This document shows, one piece after another, positions 37,339 to 49,300 of a stretch of DNA of 64,000 nt. Within the stretch, counting starts at the first letter, position 1. Each line of letters opens with the position of its first letter. The notes beneath the pieces were generated by a model. It was not told where the DNA came from. It ran no database searches and saw only the letters and a list, made by a program, of their open reading frames with translations. The stretch comes from Blastobasis lacticolella (taxonomy: Eukaryota > Arthropoda > Insecta > Lepidoptera > Blastobasidae), in the NCBI GenBank assembly GCA_905147135.1, contig LR990041.1, positions 10,725,907 through 10,789,906 of the forward strand. The letters are read 5' to 3'. The position numbers were made by a program, and so were the translations under genes.

Positions 37339-40300
37339 GTGAGTTCCTATTCAAGCTATTAAAGTTAAGACATGATGTTATTCTGTTTATACAACAATAC
37401 ATAACTATTATTGGTTTCTGTACATGTTTTTGGTTTGTATTTGTTTAGATTGAAACTGAACAGAGAATAGACAACGAGTACTCAGGCTCCACACTTCTCC
37501 GGAGGGGGAAGAAACTGGAGGACAACAATAATTTGACGAAAGAGGACATTGAGTACATAAACTACAGGCAATTGCTCAAATATGAACAAGCTCCACCGTA
37601 TTTACAACATAACCCTTATATCAGGGATGGTTACAGAAAACTTCTACCAACTAAGCTGTGTTGGGAAAGGTATGTTTTATTCTAATTGGATACTTACTAC
37701 TGTTAATAGTCTAAGCATAATTATTTTAGCTGGGAGTAATCAAGAACCTAAAGAAAATTGTCTAACATATATTTCTTTATTTTATTTTATTGGTTTACCA
37801 TCAGATATTATACACAAAATCTAACATCTAAATCAAAAGTAATACAGTGGACTCTCTGTAATTTATTATGTTGCTACCTTACAACTTATTATTATGTATT
37901 TAATCCTACAAAGCGGATTTGTTTCTTGCCCAACATGTGAGTTTGTTTATTGAGGATCTACTGTGTTGAAGCCTGTCAACAATGAAGAAGCAAAGGTTTG
38001 TGTTCCTGATCAAAAGACTATTGTCAGGGTCCTACTAAGACAGAGATTAGAAAGATTTATTATAATTGGTGAAGGTTTCCGATGGTGGCTTAAGATGAGT
38101 GTCATTCTGCTGTATAGCCCGTCACGGTTGTGGACCAAAGCGTTTATTTATTTATTTATTTATTTACCATAAATTTACAGCTTCACTACATGTCACCTGC
38201 ATTTACCTTGTTTTTGGCTTACCACATCCATCTTTTTTTGCATTGTGCTCGATGTCCTCTCAGCGGAAATTCAAGACGCGCCACCTTGGCTTATGAAATA
38301 CGCTGATGACATCGTACTGGTGAGCAAGCTTAGGCAGGATCTTGAGACCAAGGTTAACACGTGGATGGCAATGCTAGAAAACGTTGGTTTGAAGCTGAAC
38401 GTCGCCAAGACGGATGATGATGATGAATGGAGAACATCTGTCAAAAAGTATTGTTTGAAGTGGCGCGAAAGACTCATCCGATTGACGATGGCGTATGGGG
38501 TATAAGCAAGTCTGAGAAGCTGTCCAGAGTTACTTATACCCCACAAACAGCTCCTTCTGAACAAGGCAAAAGCCATTTAGCGGTTCGTGCAGCATAGTCT
38601 GGAGGGTTGTGACCAGCCACGGCCGAGGCCTATTACTGGGGTTATTTGAAAGCAACCAACCCGCAGCGAGTAGTATAGACCCCAAGGATGTACCAAGATT
38701 ATTTTTCTCTCTTAAAGCTTTGGCACACCGTATGACCGTGCGTAGGCCAGGAGCAGGGCAGCGCAGATGGCGCCCGCCGTTCATACTGCTTCCTATATAC
38801 TGCTTACAACTCTACGAAGCTTTCAATTTAGACTTGGGTTATAAGAGAAGTAGGGGTACTAGGGGCATAGCGGGATAACACGTTCGATTTGGCTGCCTGA
38901 CTGGGGAAGTACCTCCCATCTTGCAGAATACCGCAGCCAAACAGTACTATATTTAACCCCGACGGAAAAAGAGCAGTGTTATAAGTTGGACGTGTGTATA
39001 TGTGGCTTTGTGTATCTGTCTGTGGCATCGTAGTTTATTTCATTAAAATCGGTTCTGCAGTTTAGAAAATATTTGAATTTAAGTAAGTCGGGGGTTATCC
39101 GACATTTTTTGTCGGTTCGGTTAAGTTATAAATAAATAATAGTATTGTGTTCCTGCCTGTGACTATGGTCTCCAGTGCTCATGGCGTGGGGAACCGAAGC
39201 TTTGGCAGTGAATGGGTCAAGCATTTGCCCATCAGGTGGTCCGCTTGCCTGTTTGCCTACCGCATGACAAAAAAAAAGGTAAAACATTGCTTTTTTTATT
39301 GCAGCATATTTTGGTGGACCAATGAGACGATGAACATATGGACACACATCTTCGGCTTCTTTCTGCTGCTTTGTCTCACTATAAATGACCTGGTGATCAT
39401 CAACATACACGCAACAGTGACGGACAAGACTGTCGCCGCCATATTGTTTTCTTGCTTTTTGGTAAGTCCAAAATACCCTATTCACTTCTTAATATACCTA
39501 ATGCTCACGGCCGCATTGCACCTTCGTATTGAGTAGGTACTCGTCGTCGTCAGACTCCATTAATTTTCAATTTATATCGCACCTGACATCTTAGAACCAC
39601 TTTCCAGTGTTTTTAACCTCCGACGAAAGAAGAGGGGTGTTATAAGTTTGATCGTGTGTATCTGTGTCTTTGTGTATCTGTCTGTGGCATCGTAGCTCAC
39701 GATCGGATGGACCGATTTGGATGCGGTTTTCTCTATTTAAAAGCCAGTTTAATCGACTTTGTTTCATTAAAATCGGTTCAGTAGTTTAGAAAATATTTGA
39801 GTTTAAGTAAACTTGGTTCGGGGGTTATCAGACTTTTTCTGTAGGTTAGGTTATTAGTGGAAGGTTCTTTGCAGGAATTTATCAATTACACGAGAAGGTA
39901 CCTACCTAACCACCATCTCACATGATGTTAAGTGCCGATGCGGCGGAGGTGTTCCTCGGCCGCATCGGCACTTCTCTAAAAAAGCCTATTCCAGATTGTA
40001 CTGTTCGGTAAATAGTTCGGAGAAAATTTTCTTCTTTTGTAACTATTTACAAAACACATTTATATAGGCGGCCGAAAAGAATAAAACGCATTACTTAGCC
40101 GGTTCGTAAGGATAGCTGGTATATATAACGTCTACGACATAGGATGAATGGAACGTACGACCGCTTCTTGTGTCCCTAAGGGGGAAAGGTCCCGGCGGAA
40201 CCAGATCGTTTAATAATTCCTTCGCAATAAAATTAATACAAAAATTGGTAACATATCTAGGTAGACAACTAATAAGCATTCATCATAAGTCATTTCTTTA

Positions 40301-43300
40301 ACCACAATTATCAAAATTAAAAACTCGTATGCCGCCTAACGAAACCCTTTTGTACAGTCAACAACGATTCGTGTTAACACTTTTCACTATCATCTATCGC
40401 TGTTTGCAACTTTGAGAACTTCCCGGTGTACTTGTGTGCTTTGACTTTCGCTAATGTAATTATTATTACTAGTGTCTAGTGTAGTTTACTAATGTCAATG
40501 GCCGATGGGGCAGTAAAGTTCTCAAGTGGCGGCCACGTACCGGAAGACGCAGCGTGGGTAGGCCTCCCACAAGGTGGACCGACGACCTGGTAACGATCAC
40601 ACGTACCAGCTGGATGCGGAAGGCACAGGACCGGCCTTTGTGGAGATCTCTGGGGCAGGCCTATGCCCAGCAGTCTTTCGGCTGATATGATGAATTAGTA
40701 GTGTCCGAACGACACTTCTGGCCAAAGCCGAAGCCGAAGGTTTGAACGTTCTTAAGAAATTTCGTTAAGATTAGCCATAAGCTACAATTAATAATATAAA
40801 TGATTTTAAAACATTAATCTTAAAATTATATTGGCTTATTTTGACTGTGTGTTAATAGAAAGGTAATTTAAATCATCTCTAGAATTTGATCTAGAAATGA
40901 TAAAAAAATTAACTTGCTTTAATGTTTGTCAATAATAATAAAAACCAAATCCGGCGAAACCTTCGGCTTCGGCCCGAAACCCGGCCCGGCCAAGCAAAGC
41001 TTCAGTCGGACTCAAATTATTACACGTTTTTATTCATTCAATATGAAAGCGTCGCGACGTATATCAGTAATAGGGGACAATCTCTTATTAATAGTTATCG
41101 CTATAAAATCATTGTCTATTTCACATTTCGTTGGCGTTTATAACCACGGCTTTCACTGAAGCAGCCATTGTTATTGTCAGTCCGGCCGTAACATACGATT
41201 ATAAAGTTACTGTCCGTTTGCTCTGAAGTTCCTCGTGCAATCGCTTTAATCAACTACAGACAATAGAAGTCGTCTATATGACGTAGAATGGCGATGTAGC
41301 CCGCATAGCATCCATGGCCTACACTACATAATATAGGCATTTAAGAGCAGTGTCCCCCGAATGCGCTTCAACCCAAACCCCCAAAAACGGTTATTATAAA
41401 CACACAAAGTAAATTCGTCACACTTTTGTACATTCTATGGAAAGTACAAAAATAAATATTTCAAAGTAGATACGTCACACGTCTCCATTTTATACCATTA
41501 ATACATAAAATAATGTGAGCAAGCAAAGTTCTAAGTTTAGCATTTGAAATAAAAGGCAGGTACTTATTTCAGTTAGGGAGTAATGATAATAACGCCCATT
41601 GGGAATGCTTTTCCCTCTTCGTTGCGCTCCTGTACTTTACGTTCACGCGCTCGCGCCTATTTCTATCATTTTCTATCGGTAAAAATTATTGAAAAAGTAA
41701 AAATTAAATTAATTATAATTTTTTTTCTGTGTCCATTCGAAACCATTATTAGTTTTCTACAAATTGTTTGAGTTTTCTGATGTCTGTATGGAAATAACAA
41801 ATGTGGCCAGTTTGCACGTTTTTTTGTGAAGCGAATTTACTTTGTGACGAGTTTGACCTTATTTTCAATAGCTTTTGCCCCGCGACTTTGTCCGCGTGGA
41901 AAGAGTTTTTATGACAGTTTAGCTTTTGGCCGCGTTACCATTTTAAATATCCTCCGTAATGTATGAACACTAATACTACGGGGTGGTCAAGCTGTATCTC
42001 TGGTTCTACCCACCCGAATTAGATAAAACATGGCGTAGATTGTACCAATTACATTTTGTAGACGCGATTTAAAAATAAATGTGTAGAATAATATGGACAT
42101 TCGAAACGACATGCTCAGGGTTAACAATACAGGAAGTAAGTCAATTATACAAGTGTTTGAATTAGAGATGTGTCGTTCCGGACCGTAATAGTTCTCGGAA
42201 CTATGTCCGGAGCTGGAACGACATCGGTCCAATCCAAGCTGATTGGCTTAGTCGGTCCGCAGTTCCTAACATATCCGAGCCAAATATGAGGGCGCTGCGC
42301 CGCCGTACCGCGCTGTCTGTCGCCGCTGAGTACTCGCGAAACTATGCAAACGAAAACCGAGAGATTCCGATCGCGAGATCGAATGAATGAGTACATAGGT
42401 ACATATCGTCGTTTCTCTAATTCCGAATGAGACAGAAAAAAAGCGTTATTTTTATTTGAATGTTTTCTCTAGGATATTGATACTTCATTAATTTCGTAAT
42501 ATTCTTAGATAGGTACTTATAACTATTCAATTTTATTTAAACAAACAATTGACGCCAAACACTCATTTGTAGATTGTAGAATATTGAAGTAAAATCATTT
42601 ACTTTTTGGTTGTCAGTCCTAAGCCTGCCAAGTATGAAGGTAAATCAATTGATAACAAGATGAAGTACTTAGGTGCTATGGATATGGTAATATTATGTCG
42701 TGTCTACTAGTTATGTTATCTATTCAAAACGTATGGAACTACAACGAATACAGGTAGGTAAGTAACTAATCGCGTCCTGCATTGAAAATCTTAGCGGAAC
42801 TAGATAGTTCCGCGGACATGATAACGGAACCAGTTCCACATTTCCGATGAACCGTTCCAGGATCAATCCGATCCCGAACATGATTGGCACATGTCTAGTT
42901 TGAATGAAGTGTCTACATCTAGAATACTGCTCTCCTTTGTCCAAACACCAGTTACAAGACATCTTTCATATTCACAAACATCCGCACTGTGGGTTTTGTT
43001 TCGTACCGGGTGTTGATCGTGGTCCACCTGCTCAGTCCACATGGGTAGACAGGTATTTCAGTTAAGTAATTTAAGTTTTATTCACGTATCTGTCAGCAAG
43101 TTTTATAACTGTCAGAACTATTTAAATTAGAGGAGGCACCGTCTACTCCAATTTGTTTCTTATTAAATGACCAACAATCAGGGTAAACAATTCGGTCCTC
43201 CGTTATAAAAAACGACTAGTACAGCTTAGTAATGCGCTTAGAACACCTGACACAATTCCATTCAGTCGACCAAATTCAGAAGCAAAAAGCATGACAGCAA

Positions 43301-46300
43301 CCATAGCCTCCTTCATCTACAAGCCATGCGCAGAAGTTTGACAACGTCGCTTTTTTTAATTTTAGTGTACCTGAAAATTACTGTAGAACTTTCTTCGCGG
43401 TCGTCGTCGTTTAATGTTATTAGTTATTTAAGTGATTGAGTATATGCATTAGTTAGATAATATGAAATTGGATAGATTCCTGTACTATTTACCTATCTAC
43501 CTACTTGGATTATATCCTATTACCCTATTAATAACATAAATGCGAAAGTTTGAAAAGCTTGATGGAAGTTTGGATGGATGAATGTTACTTCGTCATGCAA
43601 AATTTACCCAACAGATTTAAATGAAATTTGGCAGTAATGTAGCATATAACCCAGAATAGTATATAGGCTATATTTAATCCCATAATTATTTGTGGTTCCC
43701 GCGGGCGCGGGTCTGGAACATTATCCTACTAATACTATAAATGCGCAAGTTTGTGGGTATGTTTGTTACCTTTTCACGCCTAAACGGATGAACGGATTTG
43801 GATGAAATTTGGCAGTAATATAGCATGTAACCCAGAACAGTATATAGGCTATAATTTATTCTTAAATTAAATGTGGTTCCTGCGGGCGCGGGCCTGGAAC
43901 GTTATCCTACTAATACTATAAATGCGAATGTTTGTGGGTATATTTGTTACCTCTTCACGCCTAAACGGATGAACGGATTTGGATGAAATTTTGTAGGTAG
44001 CCAGGTTACCGCCTGGATTAAAACATAGGCTACTTTCTATTTAAAGTCTATAGGCAGTGCTGACCGCTTTTCATCAGGTGGCCCGCTTGCCTGTTTGCCT
44101 ACCGTATGCCAAAAGCTATTAGGAAATAAAGCTAGACAAAATATTGCCTAATTTAAGTAATTTATCCATTAATATAATACATTTTATACATTGATACATA
44201 TGTACAGGACTAAGTAACTACATATATACAAATCAGAGAGATAGGTACCTACCTTAAAACTACTTACCATGGTACTACCATATTTTTTACAACATTTAAT
44301 ACCTATCTAACTTAATAATACCTACAGATACACATGGTCATCTTGGCGTTAATGTCCCGATTCCGCTATTACGCGCGAGCGGCCGGTGGCATCCAAGATT
44401 TGTCGAATAAGGTAATTACAGTGGAATGACTGTCATTCGTGACCCTGTTAACAGGAGAACAGATTGAATCATGGTTACATATTCAGTCGCCTGAACGTGG
44501 AGGTTTCATCACGATCATTTACCTGATTGTAAGAGCATCGGTTAGTGTTCAACTAATATACATAACTCAGAAAAAGTCATTTAGGTAGGATACAGACCGT
44601 TATTGTGCCTTCATCTAGCTGCGATCTTTATAAGGTGGTCGGTCCACCATGTGGGATCTCATTTCTGATTCGAACGCGCAAATAAACTCCGACCATAGCT
44701 CTACCTGCTTTTGTACCTCACTACTATCCTCGTCTGTATGATCGATTGCTTTTTCTAAGTATTCTAGTGCCTTCTCAATGCAATGATTATATCTTATTTT
44801 TGGTGGCTCGTGAGAACATTTGTACCGACCTAATAGATTTTCCAGTTGGGACCATTTAGAAAGCAGCAAAGTATGGGACAACATCGGTTTCAAATCATGT
44901 TCGGACAGTTCATTTTTACCTAAAAATACCTTGACTTTTAAATTAGAAAATACAATAATATTGTTGAGCACTTTGACGGGAACATCATCGTTTAAAGTAT
45001 AAAAATACATGAACTGGTCACCATATCCTAAACGCCACCCACAATACAATTCTGTTTTAAATTTAAGACCTTCCTGTAGCTCACTAAAGCTCTTAATCTC
45101 ATCACTTTTTAACTTTAAATTTTCTTTTTCTTTTTGCCTTCGAATCCATTTTTGCCGTCGTTTTTCTGGATCAGTTCTAGTCTTGGGGCATGCTTTATTT
45201 CAAAGTTTGGGCAAACTAGGAAATATACGGGGTATCGCACCAGTCACTAGACGAGCGCGTTTTACTGGTACCTTTTCAACGCTGCCATCACCGTGGTATA
45301 TTTTAGTTGTTGTGATAACTTCCTCTTCGCTAAAATGTTTACTACATACGAAGGAACCAACAGTGGGACTCCAGTTCGCTCGGGAAATAGCAGAAGTCCA
45401 TTTTTTTAAAAGATATTCATTCTTTGGAAACGAAAAAGTCGGCACAGCCTCTTGTCCGTTTTTTAGCGTTACATCGTAGTTTGACCTACATTTTTCTATG
45501 CAACAACGCCTAGGCATCTGTTGGAGAAATATTACTATTTTAAAACAGAATTTGAATGATAAAATAAGTAAAAAGCTAACAACAAAAATGATCGAGGATT
45601 GTTTTTTACTAATCGTATTTATCCATATTTGGCGCAATTATAAATATATTTACTTTTATTTACCTTCGTAGATGGTCCATACAATTCGTTTATTTATAGT
45701 TTTGATAATATATTTTAAATTTATTAGCTTAAAATTCAAAATATTCCCGCTCATTGACATGTAAACAATGAGTGAATCGGTTCACAGCGACGTTGCCGTT
45801 CCGTGCTACAGCATGGCTTGTAGATGAAGGAGGCTATGCAGCAACCCAAAGTGCAATAATGTATTGCTCAAAGAATAAGGTCAATTTTTGTATCACGCCT
45901 TTTAATGAGCGGAGCGACGTATAATATAAGTGATACAAAACTGGACCTTATTCTATAACCTCTGACGTTTTTTGCTTCTGAATTTAGGCGACTGTATTTA
46001 GCCAAATGTTATTAGCGCATAATGCGGCAAATGCTGCAGTTCTGCAGCCGCCATCTACGCATGACGTGCAACGGGCCGGGCGTCGCACTCGCAAACGCAA
46101 CATATAATTTGCCAGCGGCGCATGTCCGTCATTGCGAAATCCGAGCTCGCGCCAGCCTCCGCACCGACCTCTTGAAAGTAGACAGCCGACAGCCGATGCT
46201 TGATCGTCCGCTTTTCTCCAAATAGTGAAAGTACGCGAACAATGATCGTTGTCGATGGGACAAAAAAATAGTAAACGTCCACCCATATTGGGCTAGGGCC

Positions 46301-49300
46301 ACACTCACACTTGCTTTCGACGGTGTCAGTACTTTCTTTTTTGTTGAGGTGACTGGCAGTTTGCGGTTTTTTAAAATTATCTTATCTTTACTTTTGGCGT
46401 AGTCTCTGTCTGTCCTCAAGGGGACGAAGCGTACCTTACTTAGATACTTACGCTTTCTTACTTAGGTACTTCTTACATAACTGTGGGCACGATTTAACGA
46501 CATTAACATGGAAATATTTAAGTATGTTTTTCTAAATTTAGTGCGCTTTGCCTACGAGTATTTCTCGAACCCGTGCTCTCGAACAAGGAGGAGCGATTAC
46601 TTAGTGGTTAAGGTATCCGACTCGTAAAGAGAGGTACCGATACGAACGCCACTGGCGCCATGTTACTCTTTTCTGAGTTACATTAGTTGTACATTAGTTA
46701 AATACTCACCGATACTCTTACGGCGAGGAAAAACATTGTGATGAAATCTGCACATTCAGGCGACTGAATGTGTAACCATGATCCAATCTGGTCAGGTTCC
46801 CCTGGTAACAGGGTCACGGATGTCCAACCTGCCAAATCCCATGATTTGGCAGGTTGGACCATGGCCAAAGCGGATCCCGGGCCCTCGTGCGCGAGAGCAC
46901 AAGCGGGACATTAACGCCAAGATGATTGTTTTTTTTTTTTATTATTAGTTTTTTGTTTTGTTTATTATACGTAACTAATATTTTGTTCGATTAAATATTT
47001 TAGATGATTATTTTATTATTTCTCGGAACCGTACTCTATTTGTCTAATCTTAGTTGTACTTAGGTACCTACTCGTAGGTATAATATCCTAAAATTTATTC
47101 ATTTTATACTAAATAGACTGTGAGGGCGCCGTAGGTTATCCTACGTGATCGAGTACAAGAAAAAATCCACTTTTTGGTGATAGTAGGAGACTCACAAAAC
47201 GTTTAACTTTTCTCTTTCGTGGCTATAACGTGGCTGAATAGCGAAACTGCCAACAGGATGTGAGGCACCCCGGTTTTTTTTACTTAGAGAGCCCACACAA
47301 GAGGATATGTAAGTATTATCGCTACGTAATGTCAAAGTTTGGGTCTCTAAAAAAAATGTTTTTTGTATCCGGCTGTGCACGGGCAGACCAACGTTTTGTG
47401 GGTCCAAAAGTCTACTATCACTACAAAGTGGAATTTTTCTTGTCCTCGTTGACGTAGGAAAACCTACAGCGCCTGAAAATTATTGCACATTATTGTCTAA
47501 CATTTATTACGTAGTTAGAAACTGGAGATCATTATATGTTATTATATCTAACCGACAGTCATTATGAACGCCAGGACGGAGAAAGTCCCTCATAATCTTG
47601 ATTTCTCGCTCTTAGTGTCAACCAACTCCCTTTAGCATTTACAGAGAAATCAATCTTCGCTATGTTTATGTGAATTTAATAAAACACGCCTACTTTAGAA
47701 TAATGTTACTATTAAAAGCTACTACATCTTTACACGGTATTTAAAAAAGTCGCTTCCCGCCATCTGTATCAATGTACGCTTAGATCTTTGAAACTACGCA
47801 AAGGATTTTAATGCGGTTTTCAACAATAGATAGAGCGGTACAAGAGTAGAAATTATAAGCAAGAAAAAAAGGGTAGGTTGGGGTAAAGTAGGTGTCAAAC
47901 ACTTGAACCAAGTCGCGCCGGGTCCACTTACTAGTTTTTAAATCAAATCAAATTTATACACAGTTATTGTGTTGCCATAATTTTTTATAGTATCTGCGTG
48001 GAGGCTTATGAGTAAAATACGACAGAATATATTGTAACTTATGTTGCGTAACCCGAGTACCCACTTATGATGTACGCATAACTTTCTTCACTCGCCAGCC
48101 ATGAACGGTCAAGGCTTTCCGATTTCGCTATCTCTTACAACATGTCATCTCATCTTGTACACGTAGAGGTTATACCTACAAGCGGTCAATCAAAGAAATT
48201 AGGAAAATGCAAATTTTTAAGTAATGCCATGATATAATATGTTTTCATTGGTCCACCAAAATCACAACACTATTTTACAACTGCTCATGAAGAATGTAGA
48301 GATTTGTAGAAATTTAAAATAATCCCATCAGTATCTTGAGTCGTCTAGTCTAGATAGCGATGGTTCCCTACACTTACTATTTTATAACTGGTGGATCTTG
48401 ACACGTGTTTCGCCCCTCCTCTGAGAATGCTCCGAAAAACTTCGTCGTAACGGTCAAAGTTAAAATTATTTCTTTCTTTATTCTTTATTGTACACAAACA
48501 TGACATAATTATACAGTACAGTAACAGAGATGTATAATAATAATATAATATATAATATAAATAATATAAGATTCTCCGAATAATGGAGTCCTGCAAAATA
48601 ACGTCGGATACCATCTAGAACCTAAACAGTGTTTCGCGTCAGAGGCAATGACGCACCACAAATAGCCAATAACTTTCAATTGTCCATGTAGGTATATTAA
48701 AGTATCTACTACACAATTAAGGTATTGGTATGTTAGGCAAGAATACCTAAATCTATATGCGCTTACTTGTGTGTATCACGATTCACGTTTAACTCACTCC
48801 GGATTATATATGATACACGGCGCGACTTCGTTCGCGTACACCTACTTTACCCCTACCTACCCTTATTTTCTTGCTTACAAACCTTCCTCATTAATTACTC
48901 TATAAATGGTTGAAAACCGCATTAAATTCCGTTGCGTAGTTGTTTTATACTATGTAAAGATAATGATAACCTACAGTACAGAGAGACTATTCATAAATGA
49001 AAACGTAACGTTGTAACTGACAACGGAGTCGTTGGACTTTGTTTCTTATTGTCTTTTTATTCTCGCTTGTGATAAATGTATGTATGTACCTAGTCTTATA
49101 GAAAAGGATACTCGTCGACCTCTACGTTTCTTGATTTGTATTCTTGTCAAATAATGAATGTCTTTTTTAGGTAGGTAGGTTGGAATACAATAATCAAAAA
49201 AGGACTTCGTCCACTTTCCTTTTTTGTCATCTTTCCCACCTCGTCAACTTTCTTACCTCGTCAACTACCTACCAACTTACCTTAGTACTTCGTCAACTGG

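Larger units (their letters stand above)
43302..45838 (-). mobile_element. P-superfamily-like transposon with THAP gene, decayed
   Basis: The ends are a perfect 27-bp inverted repeat (CATAGCCTCCTTCATCTACAAG... at 43302-43328, complement at 45812-45838), with a further inner match AACGTCGCT. CAGCAAC (7 bp, 8 if one end base is shared) flanks both sides at 43295-43301 and 45839-45845. The only gene inside starts with a THAP domain, the DNA-binding domain of P transposases. Later insertions occupy most of the left half: a Helitron-like tandem (43505-44045), a SINE (44338-44582) and repeat A (44603-44696). Confidence 0.7.

Noticed and set aside
44820..45479. + strand frames at 44820-45002 and 45009-45479
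   Set aside because: They are antisense shadows of the THAP-domain reading frame.
43000..45900. THAP frame as a normal host gene
   Set aside because: Its flanking 27-bp terminal repeats, 7-8-bp duplication and repeat-truncated end favour a transposon; not fully excluded.
45984..46419. Reverse frames rich in Arg/Cys at 46.0-46.4 kb
   Set aside because: Overlapping frames on both strands, no domain, no splice context.
46583..46660. A tRNA gene
   Set aside because: The A-box-like segment is followed by a worn B box and no acceptor-stem pairing; it continues into the SINE body, so it is a SINE head.
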